From Halobacteriales archaeon (GTDB lineage Archaea > Halobacteriota > Halobacteria > Halobacteriales > SKNY01): 64,000 bases of DNA. This document shows, one piece after another, positions 16,789 through 25,522 of this stretch. The notes below the pieces were generated by a model. It was given only the letters and a program-made list of their open reading frames with translations, had not been told where the DNA came from and did no database searches. The stretch lies in NCBI GenBank assembly GCA_007118975.1, contig SKQO01000060.1, positions 1-64,000 on the forward strand. The letters are read 5' to 3'. Every line of letters starts with the position of its first letter. The first letter of the stretch is position 1. The position numbers and the translations under genes were made by a program.

Positions 16789-17885
16789 GCGTGGACCGTT
16801 TCAACATCGGAGCGAAGATCTTCGAGGATCCGTTGGCTCGCCCTGCCATCGCCGAACGGGTTCCGCCAGTCGGCATCCAGCGAAAGCATCCCATCAACGT
16901 TCCGGCGAACGGTTGACTCATCCGGGTGCGCAAGCGTGTTGGCACCGACCTCGATCGTTTCCGGTCGTTCCGTGCTATCCCGAAGCGTCACGCAGGGAAC
17001 CCCAAGGACGCAGGCTTCCTCCTGAACGCCGCCGGAATCGGTGAGAATCAACCGGGCTGTCGCCTCCAACCGGATGAAATCCAGATATTCAAGGGGTTCG
17101 ATCACCCGGATTCGTTTCGGAACCTCGATATCGAAGGCCCGAAGCCGTTCTCTGCCCCGCGGGTGGATCGGATAGATAACATCGACATCGTGGTCGCGCG
17201 CAGCTTCGGCAACTGCGCCAAGCAACGAAGAAAAGCGGGTTTCGTCGTCTACGTTCTTCGGGCGGTGTGCGGTGAGCAGGAAAAACTCGCCCGGGTCAAC
17301 CGCGAGTTCCTCGAGCACGTTGCTCTTCTCGCGAGCGAGTTCACGGTTGCGACGGAGGGAATCGACGATGGTATTCCCCGTCACCAGAATGCGTCGATCC
17401 GGGATCCCCTCGGCCAGCAAGTACTGTTTGCTCTGATTCGTTGGAGCATAAAGCCGGTCGGCGACGTGGTCGGTCACGACCCGGTTGATTTCCTCTGGCA
17501 TCTCGCGGTCGAAACTCCGGAGCCCGGCCTCCACGTGGCCCAATTGAACGTCCAGCTTGCTGCTGGCGAGCGCTCCGGCCAGTACGCTATTGGTATCGCC
17601 CTGAACGACGACCCCATGAGGCGATCGGTCCGTGAGTATCCGTTCGATCTCTGTCAACATTTTACCCGTCTGGGCGCCGTGCGGGCCGGAGCCGACACCG
17701 AGATGATAATCGGGCTCGGGAAGATCGAGCTGGTCGAAAAACACCGCATCGAGCGAATCAGAGTAGTGTTGACCCGTGTGGATGACGACGAACGGGATGT
17801 CGGCGGCCTCGCACCGCTGGATGAGTGGTGCGAGTTTGATGATCTCCGGGCGAGTCCCGAGGACGATCGCAAGCCCATCGGTCAC
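16785..17885 (-). CDS. wecB: UDP-N-acetylglucosamine 2-epimerase (non-hydrolysing)
   Basis: A 366-residue GT-B-fold epimerase. Motifs are VLGTRPEIIKLAPLI (8-22), HTGQHYSD, HVEAGLRSFDREMPEE, LTAHRPKNVD and TDSGGVQEEACVLGVP near the C-terminal UDP site. It interconverts UDP-GlcNAc and UDP-ManNAc in the cytoplasm. It starts with GTG at 17885 (VTDGLAIVLG) and is the first gene of the wecB-wecC pair on the minus strand, so the pair supplies UDP-ManNAcA. ManNAcA-type sugars are known in archaeal S-layer glycans and bacterial antigens; which product is made here is not shown by sequence. Confidence 0.95.
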   Translation of the reverse strand: MTDGLAIVLGTRPEIIKLAPLIQRCEAADIPFVVIHTGQHYSDSLDAVFFDQLDLPEPDYHLGVGSGPHGAQTGKMLTEIERILTDRSPHGVVVQGDTNSVLAGALASSKLDVQLGHVEAGLRSFDREMPEEINRVVTDHVADRLYAPTNQSKQYLLAEGIPDRRILVTGNTIVDSLRRNRELAREKSNVLEELAVDPGEFFLLTAHRPKNVDDETRFSSLLGAVAEAARDHDVDVIYPIHPRGRERLRAFDIEVPKRIRVIEPLEYLDFIRLEATARLILTDSGGVQEEACVLGVPCVTLRDSTERPETIEVGANTLAHPDESTVRRNVDGMLSLDADWRNPFGDGRASQRILEDLRSDVETVHA

Positions 17886-17999
17886 GGTGATCGGCCCCCG
17901 ATGATCGAATATCGTCGTCGCAAGCGGAAAGCGGGGCTGGACGAGACGTCGCCGGAATCGATACGTGAGGTACGAATCTGAACCTGATGCCGTTGATAC

Positions 18000-18161
18000 A
18001 TGGGAAGTGCTGGTGTAATCCGCTGGCGTCGAACCGCCGAGGGTGAGATCGGAGAGACGCCGTTACTGGAGAGGTATCCCGAGTTGGCCTTCGTTATTCA
18101 GCGCTTTCGAGCACAGATCGGCGGGACGGTCCGATTCCAAGCCATAGCTATTCACGAGTGA
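18000..18161 (+). CDS. Hypothetical small protein, 53 aa
   Basis: An ATG at 18000 opens 53 codons ending in TGA. The start is MGSAGVIRWRRTAEGEIGE, followed by a helix-like block ERYPELAFVIQRFRAQIGG and a strand-like end TVRFQAIAIHE. Third positions are GC-rich and the composition is protein-like, unlike the surrounding intergenic DNA. It lies between wecB (divergent) and the GT2 gene (same direction). It may be a genuine small protein or the remnant of a longer gene. I do not recognise the family. Confidence 0.5.
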   Translation: MGSAGVIRWRRTAEGEIGETPLLERYPELAFVIQRFRAQIGGTVRFQAIAIHE

Positions 18162-18390
18162 GCGAAACGGTGTTCGGCGGTAACCTCGTCTTAAATCCCC
18201 GCGTGCGTGGCTCGCCTCCCCTCCTCAGTCAACATTAGCACGTTTCGTATTGGAACATTGCTGGGATCGAATGAAAGCAACCTTGGGAGGTCGCTTACGC
18301 CCCTCGCCGACCGGGTGCTCCCATTAACACCGTTGTAACAATGCAGTGTTCGACCCCTTTTCCGTCACGCTTCAGCGCCCGTGAGGCGGT

Positions 18391-18397
18391 GGAGGTG
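18391..18397 (+). promoter_or_regulatory. Shine-Dalgarno sequence for the GTG start at 18406
   Basis: GGAGGTG matches the 3' end of 16S rRNA over seven bases and lies 8 nt from the GTG. It is unusual here because other genes in the window look leaderless, and it decides between two starts. Confidence 0.6.
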
Positions 18398-18405
18398 GAA
18401 ATCTC

Positions 18406-19269
18406 GTGTCAGAACATTCAGCGTCTCAGGCTTCGACGGTCGGAGCGGATCGAACGGAGAACGAACGCGACGTTTTAGAAACCGAGGCGGCCGGCCGTTC
18501 ACAGCCCAGATCGCGCGCACGTCACACAGAACCCCGACTGAGCGGGATGGATCCGACAATCATCGCGGGGATTCCGGCGTACAACGAGGCCAACACCATC
18601 GCGGACGTCGTGGCGGAAACTGAACCCTTCGTTGACGAGGTGGTGGTGGTTGACGATGGAAGCGGGGATGAAACCGCCCGCCGGGCCAGACGAGCCGGAG
18701 CGAGCGTCGTCGAACACGAAAGAAACCAAGGATACGGGGCGGCGCTCGCGACAACGTTTCGCTATGCTCGTGACGCCGACGCCGATCATCTCGTCATTCT
18801 CGACGGTGATGGACAGCACGATCCCATCGACGTTCCCCAGTTGATAAGCAAACAACAGGAGTCGGCGGCCGACATCGTGATTGCAAGCCGCTTTGTGGAA
18901 GGGGCAGACTCCGAGACGCCGCTCTATCGTCGGTTCGGCCTCGGCGTGGTTAACACACTGACAAACGCCGTCGTGCGGGTCCAAGGGACTCGACTCGGCA
19001 TCTCCGACACCCAAAGTGGGTACCGCGCCTACAATCGGGAGGCGATCGAATCACTGGCGTCTTGCGAGGAAATCGGTGACGGGATGGACGCAAGCCTCGG
19101 AATCCTGTTTCACGGCGTTCAGCAGGGCTACCGGTTTGCCGAGGTGCCGACCGAAATCGACTACGACGTCGACGACGCCAACTCCCAGCATCCTCTCACC
19201 CATGGGCTCACACTCGTGGCCCGGATTCTCGGGGAAGCACTTCCCGACTGGGCAGTGTCTCATCGCTAG
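18406..19269 (+). CDS. GT2 family glycosyltransferase, dolichyl-phosphate sugar synthase type
   Basis: A 287-residue enzyme with a GT-A domain starting at about residue 48 (MDPTIIAGIPAYNEANTIAD). It has the nucleotide motif VVVDDGSGDETA, the metal motif LDGDGQHDP and the acceptor region DTQSGYRAYNREAIE. This is the DPM1/AglJ-like group that moves a sugar from a nucleotide to a polyprenyl phosphate at the cytoplasmic face of the membrane. A GTG at 18406 follows a strong Shine-Dalgarno sequence (GGAGGTG, 18391-18397, 8-nt spacer), supporting a hydrophilic 47-residue extension before the domain. The ATG at 18547 would give the domain alone. No C-terminal membrane helix is present. Confidence 0.9.
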   Translation: MSEHSASQASTVGADRTENERDVLETEAAGRSQPRSRARHTEPRLSGMDPTIIAGIPAYNEANTIADVVAETEPFVDEVVVVDDGSGDETARRARRAGASVVEHERNQGYGAALATTFRYARDADADHLVILDGDGQHDPIDVPQLISKQQESAADIVIASRFVEGADSETPLYRRFGLGVVNTLTNAVVRVQGTRLGISDTQSGYRAYNREAIESLASCEEIGDGMDASLGILFHGVQQGYRFAEVPTEIDYDVDDANSQHPLTHGLTLVARILGEALPDWAVSHR

Positions 19270-19389
19270 CGAACACTCCTAACGACACGCCCCGCTAGGG
19301 TCTACTCTTGAGAGAGCAGGTGGAGACACTGCAGCACGCGGGATTCTGTGCACGACCGCAGTGGGAGGAGACGCGAATTCGCGCCGCTC

Positions 19390-21375
19390 CTACACCGATG
19401 AACCGGGAAGGAGCTCACGGCTCGGGAGCTCCGTTCGATTCCCATCGATGTCGACCGCGGTGAGCGTATTGTTCGCGTTCTCGAAGTCGATATCGGCCGG
19501 TGCGATGCTCGGTGCGGTGAGCGCGAGAATGAGTTGAGCACGTCGTCCAGCGGGGGGCGATGACTCGATCGAGATGACGTCGCGTTCGAGCTCGCGACCG
19601 AAAGACGGGTAATACGGACCACGGGCGATCGAGATCGCGTTATCAGGCGCTGTAACGCGAACGGCCGTGGAGGGGGCATCCGCCGGTCGCCGAAGGGTTC
19701 CGGTATCACTCCCGACATCGACCGATACCGCCGGATGGCAATGGAGTCTACTGGTTACCGGGCGACCGGCGTGGTTGTCCACCGTGTCCACGAGAACCCA
19801 CCAAGCAGGTCCGGCGAAAATCGCCCGATGATGTAAATATGCCGGGCCGTCAAGGGGCCGTGCACGGTAACGGCCTTCGAACATGGTTACGGGATCGGTG
19901 ACCCAACGAGTGCAAGGCGTCGGACGCGGCCCCATCAGGTATTTGCCGGCGATGACGATAGGCTCGAGCTCTCCGACTTGCACGGTATTGTGCCCACTCA
20001 CCCCACGGGCGTACTGACGTCGCTCATCTGCCACGTACCCGAACGTTCCCGTGTCGGTCAATACCGGCTCGCCACCGCACCAGAGAAGGAAACCGAGGGT
20101 GTCGCTGTGAGCGTGACCGGGCAGATGCGCCGGGGCGACCGGTCCGCCGTCGATAAGCATGCGGCCCCGCGTGGTTTCCAGCCAACCGTAGCCGGAGCCA
20201 CCGGGGGCTATCGACCGATCGGCAGTGATGGCCTCGTTCGGTCGCCGGCTCACACCGACGGCCTCCGCATAACTCATGCACGCAGCGAGTGGCAACGATT
20301 CGCCCTGAACCGCGTCATTGAGCAGTGGTAGCCGTCCGTCAGGGGGCTCCAGATGGCGGAGAAAGTCGGTTGCAGCGGTTGCGGTCCCGCTGATGGTATC
20401 GGGAACCTGCCGTCCATTTCGCCGGAGGAGGTCGACGACGGTGAGATAACGTGTGAGCGTCAGGACGTGGTACATCGAGCTCCGTTCGAAATGGCACCCG
20501 TCTGCGAGGAACTGTCGGGCCCCCGCGGTCTCGAGGATCGATATCCCCTGTTTCGTCCAGTCGGTCTCGGGCACCTCGAAGGCGAGGCCTGCCATGACGA
20601 GGGCGACACCGTTTTCGATGAGGTGATTTCCGCCGACATCCCACTCGACGTTCGACGCCAGGAACCGGGCATGTTTGAACACACCTCGCCGCACCGACCG
20701 CCGCAGTTGCGAGGACGATCCCTCCTCGACCCAGGCGAGGTACCGGAGCCACCGCTGGAGTCGAAGCGACACCGCCCACGGCGTCCACATCCCCCGTAGG
20801 TAGTGAGCGTCTCCGATCGTCGCGTTGTGCAACCAGTCGCCGATCCACGGGTCGAAGGCAGCGCGTAGCCGCCCGCATGCCTCGTGTCCAGGCCCGAAGC
20901 CGCGCACGATCCACGAAAATGGCTCGAAAGCATAGAGTTTGAGCGGCCAGAGAAGGGGCAGGTCCTCGTATCGTTCGCGATCCCAGGCGATCGCATTGTC
21001 GGTGTAAATTCGTCGCGAGTGGTTCATGAACGTGGGCTCACCTACGGCAGCTTCCCACGTCCGTTCACGCGCTAGTTCCCTGGTCGACGGTGCGAGGCAC
21101 GCGCGCAAGGCTGCAGAATTTGCAGCGATCGGGCCCAACGAGAGTTCGGGACTATCTGGGATGTTACGCTCGTAGTGACGATCGAGATCGACGGGTAGTC
21201 GAGGGATCAGTTGTTCTTTCAAGGTCCGGGTCGACATGCCGAGCAGTTGATTCCGTTCCAGATTGGCGAGGGTATACCCACCCGCATACAGCGTTCGCCA
21301 GTGTTCTTGGAGCGGTGACTCGGTCGATTCCGCGCCGTGTTTCGGCGGGGCCGAACGCAGTCCCGGACTAGTCAT
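19390..21375 (-). CDS. Heparinase II/III-like alginate lyase family protein
   Basis: A 661-residue protein. The N-terminal half is an alpha/alpha toroid (WSLRLQRWLRYLAW-type helices; NVEWDVGGNHLIENG at about 245-260; FLADGCHFERSSMYH). The C-terminal half is the heparinase II/III beta-sandwich (GYGWLETTRGRMLIDGG, HAHSDTLGFLLWCGGEP, GVSGHNTVQVGE). The HxHxD and SGHNT motifs are the family's metal and active-site regions. No signal peptide is visible, so it may act inside the cell or be exported otherwise. Its gene overlaps the 3' end of the GT4 gene by 8 bp on the same strand. In bacterial polysaccharide clusters this pairing is common, and the family there is thought to tailor uronate-containing glycans. 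Confidence 0.88.
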   Translation of the reverse strand: MTSPGLRSAPPKHGAESTESPLQEHWRTLYAGGYTLANLERNQLLGMSTRTLKEQLIPRLPVDLDRHYERNIPDSPELSLGPIAANSAALRACLAPSTRELARERTWEAAVGEPTFMNHSRRIYTDNAIAWDRERYEDLPLLWPLKLYAFEPFSWIVRGFGPGHEACGRLRAAFDPWIGDWLHNATIGDAHYLRGMWTPWAVSLRLQRWLRYLAWVEEGSSSQLRRSVRRGVFKHARFLASNVEWDVGGNHLIENGVALVMAGLAFEVPETDWTKQGISILETAGARQFLADGCHFERSSMYHVLTLTRYLTVVDLLRRNGRQVPDTISGTATAATDFLRHLEPPDGRLPLLNDAVQGESLPLAACMSYAEAVGVSRRPNEAITADRSIAPGGSGYGWLETTRGRMLIDGGPVAPAHLPGHAHSDTLGFLLWCGGEPVLTDTGTFGYVADERRQYARGVSGHNTVQVGELEPIVIAGKYLMGPRPTPCTRWVTDPVTMFEGRYRARPLDGPAYLHHRAIFAGPAWWVLVDTVDNHAGRPVTSRLHCHPAVSVDVGSDTGTLRRPADAPSTAVRVTAPDNAISIARGPYYPSFGRELERDVISIESSPPAGRRAQLILALTAPSIAPADIDFENANNTLTAVDIDGNRTELPSRELLPGSSV

Positions 21376-22681
21376 TGGCCTCCCGAAGTTCCATCAAGGC
21401 TGCACTCAACCGCTTGGCAATCGCTTCTCGATCGTAGTGGTCAATAACGAATTCGCGCCCGGCTGCTCCGAGTTGCTCGCGATGATCATCGTGTTCCAAC
21501 AAGCAGTCCAGGTGCCGGGCGAGCTGTTCGGGATCGTTTTCGGCATGCACACCGCCACCGGATACGTCGATGAAGCGTTCAATCTCGCCGCTGCCGGTCA
21601 CCACAGTCGGTAGGCCACAGGCCAGATATTCGTAGACTTTTGTGGGCATCGCATATCGCAACGCATCGTTCTCCTTGAGCGGAGCGATGCCAATCGTTGC
21701 AGCATGGAGGTGGGCTGGTACGGCAACCCGATCCACGACACCCACGAATTCGACTCGGTCCGCAACCCCACACTCAGCGGCGAGTTCTCGCAAACTCGAC
21801 TCCCGGTCCCCACCGCCCACAAGCCGCAAGACCGCGGTTTCGTGATCGAGATACGCCATGGCTTCGACGACGATATCTAGTGCCTGAGCACTCCCAAGAT
21901 TTCCGGTGTACACGATAACCGGTTGATCCGTTGATCCACTACTCCCTCCTTGAGGTTCTGCGGGGCGATTCGACTCAACGAGGGCCACAGAACCATTTAC
22001 ACTCGATTCGGATAACCGCCCGGGAGGCTCCGCGAACGGTGTAAACCGATCCGTATCGACCCCGTTCGGGACGATCATAATCCGCCCTGCCAACGTTTCG
22101 CCATACTCCGCGCGCACGCACTCCTGGAGGGTGTCCGTGGTCACCGCGATTCGGTTTGCCCGGTGAAGCACCGTCCGTTGAAACCGCCTGCTGATTCGTT
22201 CCAGCGCGCTCCCCCGAGAGAGATATCCCAGGGAGATCGAAGCGTCGATCCAGAGGTCACGGATATCGACGACCCATCCTTTACCGAGCACGTCGGCCAG
22301 GAGCCCGGGCGCCCCGGTCGAGATCGGTGGGGTAGAAGTGATGACGATATCGTAGCGACGGACGTTCCAGAGTAACCACAACATCGCATGTATGCCAAAG
22401 AGGAGATAGTAAAGCAGGCGTCGGACCATGCCAGGATCCTCGACGAGTGGTTGACACGACCAGAGTCGGTGGACGGTGATCCCGTCGATCGTATCGGTAT
22501 CGATCCGACGCCAGCTCCGATCGAACGCACCGGGTGGCACGCTGGGTGGTGGCGCAAGAACCGTCACCTTCCACCCCTCACGCCGGAGCTCCCTGGCGGT
22601 GTCGTGGATACGTGAGGCGTTGCCACCCTTCTCCGGTGGGAACAGCTGAGAGACGAACACGATATGACCGAGATCGGACAT
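21368..22681 (-). CDS. GT4 family glycosyltransferase (WbuB-like)
   Basis: A 437-residue GT-B enzyme. The N-terminal acceptor domain begins VFVSQLFPPEKGGNASRIHD. The C-terminal donor domain contains VYTGNLGSAQALDIVVEA, then EFVGVVDRVAVPAHLHAATIGIAPL, then the E-x7-E-like ALRYAMPTKVYEYLACGLP. Hydrophobic segments at about 85-110 suggest membrane association, as in WbuB/WcaI proteins that use lipid-linked acceptors. The start is the ATG at 22681; a TTG lies one codon earlier. It is the upstream gene of a two-gene unit with the heparinase-like gene. The donor sugar is unknown; GlcNAc, FucNAc or a uronic acid would fit relatives. Confidence 0.9.
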   Translation of the reverse strand: MSDLGHIVFVSQLFPPEKGGNASRIHDTARELRREGWKVTVLAPPPSVPPGAFDRSWRRIDTDTIDGITVHRLWSCQPLVEDPGMVRRLLYYLLFGIHAMLWLLWNVRRYDIVITSTPPISTGAPGLLADVLGKGWVVDIRDLWIDASISLGYLSRGSALERISRRFQRTVLHRANRIAVTTDTLQECVRAEYGETLAGRIMIVPNGVDTDRFTPFAEPPGRLSESSVNGSVALVESNRPAEPQGGSSGSTDQPVIVYTGNLGSAQALDIVVEAMAYLDHETAVLRLVGGGDRESSLRELAAECGVADRVEFVGVVDRVAVPAHLHAATIGIAPLKENDALRYAMPTKVYEYLACGLPTVVTGSGEIERFIDVSGGGVHAENDPEQLARHLDCLLEHDDHREQLGAAGREFVIDHYDREAIAKRLSAALMELREAND

Positions 22682-22828
22682 CAACTGAGTCCATGACTGC
22701 TCGGACTCTTTCTTATGGACAGGCTACGCCCCCATCCGGTAAGTTATGAGATCCCTTCGGGATCAGCGTTGGCGGGGTGTTAGGCTCGCTAGCAAGTCTG
22801 TAGTGAGAAGAAGGCTCGGAGATACCCC

Positions 22829-23179
22829 TTACCAGACGACGGCTGTGACCCGTTCAAACACGATGTAGGCGAGGATCACCCAGCCGCCGACTTTGATCCA
22901 CCGGAGATTGTCCGAAAACGTTGCATCGTAGCTGGTGATGAACACTTCACTGCAAACGAGCAACCAGAGAAAGCTCACGATGAACAACGACCGCAGTGAC
23001 AAACGACCGAACACAAATAAGGTGGCGAGTGCCACGAGCATACCTAGACCGAAGCCAAGGGCCACCGGCCGGGGGGTAGTCTCCATAAACTCTTGGAGAG
23101 AAAGCTGCGCCTGGGTCGCTTTCAACGTTTGCATCGTCACAGGGGACACCCGCTGGATCAAACTGGAGATAAGGACCAT
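22829..23179 (-). CDS. Hypothetical three-span membrane protein
   Basis: A 116-residue protein with an amphipathic N-terminus and three predicted membrane helices: about residues 40-58 (PVALGFGLGMLVALATLFVF), 63-83 (SLFIVSFLWLLVCSEVF) and 95-113 (GGWVILAYIVFERV). No motif is recognised. An internal ATG at residue 16 is an alternative start. It lies upstream of the GT4-heparinase unit on the same strand, 147 bp from it, and is divergent from the large GT-C-like membrane protein. It may be a small membrane component of the glycan machinery, but nothing in the sequence shows this. Confidence 0.65.
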   Translation of the reverse strand: MVLISSLIQRVSPVTMQTLKATQAQLSLQEFMETTPRPVALGFGLGMLVALATLFVFGRLSLRSLFIVSFLWLLVCSEVFITSYDATFSDNLRWIKVGGWVILAYIVFERVTAVVW

Positions 23180-23475
23180 TGAGCCGATATCCAGGAGGGA
23201 CGAGCAAAGTTACGGAGCTCATATCACCAGGCAGTCTCTGGATAGTCAATCCATAACAAACCTCAAACCATGCCATTGCTCGTACATGGATATACGCGCC
23301 TGCTGGCCTCGCCAGGATAAACGACCATACGCGCTTCGAGGCAACCGCAAGCATCGAGTGGATGTATCGGGGACGGTCCTGGGTGGGTCGTGACGGTGCC
23401 ACCGGGGGTGGACGCGGGTGGACAGCTCTTCTACAACTGGCGCCACCATGATTCGTACTCGACTATTCCAGTAGC

Positions 23476-25272
23476 ATGAGTTTGGGAACGACTCGAAGTG
23501 CTGATGCACTTCAAATGGCTGTGCTGGTCGGCCTGTCTCTTCTCATCGGTGCCATCGTGATGGTGATTTCGATGCCCCAGGCCCCGGGTTACGAACTTTC
23601 GATCTACGAAGCGTTTCCATCCGTTTTTTGGGCATTCCTCGTCGCCGCGATTGGCGTTGGTGCCTTCGTGATCGTGGGGAGTGCTCTACGCAAATCCGAC
23701 CACACATGGCGGTGGGGGCTTTTGTTGATGATACTCGCTAATTTACTGCTTGTGTTGTTACCCGTTATCCGGGGATATCGTATGTTTGGGCGATCAGATG
23801 CGATGACTCATCTCGGATTTTCCCACGACATCGGAATCCTCGGAACCGTCGATGGGAACCTCTATCCCCCCGCTCATTTGCTGATCCGTGCGGTGGTCGA
23901 TTCGACCGGAATGGATCCCGTCACAGTAGGCATGCTGATTCCGCCCCTGTTTACCCTCCTGTATTTCGGTGCGATGGGGCTTTTGGTCTTCACGGTGTTC
24001 GACACCCGTCGTGTCATCTTGTTAACTCTACCATTCGTTGCGCTCCCCGTGCTTCGACACGGTCACCTCGGGCTCCGCCCATTCGATTTGAGCGTGATGT
24101 TGCTACCGATCATGCTGTATCTTCTGGCCAAGGGCCATCAGGAGGCGTTCGCTCCGATTCGGGCGATGTCCGTCATCGCGCTAATCGCGGTGCTCCTGTA
24201 CCATCCGTTGACCGCGTTCTTCGTTACCGGGCTCGTGCTCATCTACGTTACTGCCAAACATCTACCACTCGCCCAGGACCGGTATAGCACACCCACGAGC
24301 GTATTCTCGTTATCCGCAGCCGTGTTCGTTGCGTGGTACTCGAACTATAGCGGAATCATCGTCCGGTTCCAGAGCGCCTATCACGAATTCGTGGGATCCG
24401 ATGAAGAAACCGAAACGCGGGCGGACGCGTACGCGGCCACCGTCGAGCAGGCATCGCCAGCCGTACTCGACATCGTTCGGGTGATCGCGTTCCGATACGG
24501 TCTCGAGTTCGTGTTGTTCGGGTTGGGCTTTGCGTTCCTCGGGTTGATGACCCTCCAGTACCTCCAGTGGGGGGACCGCCCCGACACCGTTACGTTTGCC
24601 TTCCTCGGGACGTTGGTGCTCTTTAGCGTCGGTGGCGTCGGTTTCCTGCTCCTGGATTTGATTGTTCCGATGGAACGTCCGTTCCAGATCGCCAAGGTCG
24701 TCGCAATCGTGCTGGTTGGGCAATTGTTCGCCTCGCTGTACCCGGGTAATATCGGTATTCAAAGTCAAACGTGGCAGCTACGATCGTTTTACACCGCGAT
24801 TGCCGGCGTTCTGCTGGTACTGATCTTGTTGTCTGTATTCAGTCTCCATCTATCGCCACTCGGTTCGGAGGTAAACCAACAGGTAACGGAAATGGAAATC
24901 GAAGGGAGCGAGTGGGCGTTCAATCACAGTGACCAAGAGTATGATGTCGTAGAGTTTGATCTGAGCCACCGTCGGTTCCACCACTACCATTACGGCGTCG
25001 AACACGAGTTCACAGTGCAAGGCGAAAGACCACCGGATCACTTCAATTATCAGGCAGGGCCAACATTCGGGGAATTCTACGAGGATGACAAACATCTCGT
25101 GATTAACGAGCTCGGGCGTGTGGTCTACCCGGAAGGGTTCCCCAACTACCCCGAAAATTGGCGATTTACACCTGATGATTACGAACGTCTCGAGGTTGAT
25201 CCGACCGTTGACCGGGCCTACGATAACGGCGACTACAACACATATCTCGTCCGTGCCACCGATGCGGCATAA
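23476..25272 (+). CDS. Large polytopic membrane protein, GT-C-like
   Basis: A 598-residue protein with about 11-13 membrane helices over residues 12-470 and a soluble C-terminal domain of about 120 residues, probably outside. The first large loop contains MFGRSDAMTHLGFSHDI, an acidic loop in the place where GT-C glycosyltransferases carry their catalytic Asp/Glu. The loop YLYPPAHLLI-like segment (GNLYPPAHLLIRAVV) and the YHPLTAFF motif recur in uncharacterised haloarchaeal membrane proteins of glycan loci. The C-terminus ends in YDNGDYNTYLVRA. It may be a lipid-linked-sugar transferase or polymerase; flippase is less likely. The family assignment is inference from topology and one motif. Confidence 0.7.
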   Translation: MSLGTTRSADALQMAVLVGLSLLIGAIVMVISMPQAPGYELSIYEAFPSVFWAFLVAAIGVGAFVIVGSALRKSDHTWRWGLLLMILANLLLVLLPVIRGYRMFGRSDAMTHLGFSHDIGILGTVDGNLYPPAHLLIRAVVDSTGMDPVTVGMLIPPLFTLLYFGAMGLLVFTVFDTRRVILLTLPFVALPVLRHGHLGLRPFDLSVMLLPIMLYLLAKGHQEAFAPIRAMSVIALIAVLLYHPLTAFFVTGLVLIYVTAKHLPLAQDRYSTPTSVFSLSAAVFVAWYSNYSGIIVRFQSAYHEFVGSDEETETRADAYAATVEQASPAVLDIVRVIAFRYGLEFVLFGLGFAFLGLMTLQYLQWGDRPDTVTFAFLGTLVLFSVGGVGFLLLDLIVPMERPFQIAKVVAIVLVGQLFASLYPGNIGIQSQTWQLRSFYTAIAGVLLVLILLSVFSLHLSPLGSEVNQQVTEMEIEGSEWAFNHSDQEYDVVEFDLSHRRFHHYHYGVEHEFTVQGERPPDHFNYQAGPTFGEFYEDDKHLVINELGRVVYPEGFPNYPENWRFTPDDYERLEVDPTVDRAYDNGDYNTYLVRATDAA

Positions 25273-25522
25273 TTGAGCCACCCTGCCCGGTGGAGTCGCT
25301 GACGACGTGAGCACGGCTCACCGGTAATGATCTCCGTGATTGTGTGGATTCGGTATCCGAATGTGGACATTGCCTGGTGACTCCCGGGAATAGCCCTGCC
25401 TGACCGCTGGACGTGAGGACTGATATGAGATTGTCCCGCCAGTGCGCTCGACCCCGGGAGCGAGCTTGGCGGTCACATACATTCAGTGACCGATGAGAAA
25501 AAGCGCCGTCAGCAACAGGTTC

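Noticed and set aside
16926-17981. 351-codon plus-strand frame opposite wecB
   Set aside because: Shadow of wecB, whose family motifs are all on the minus strand.
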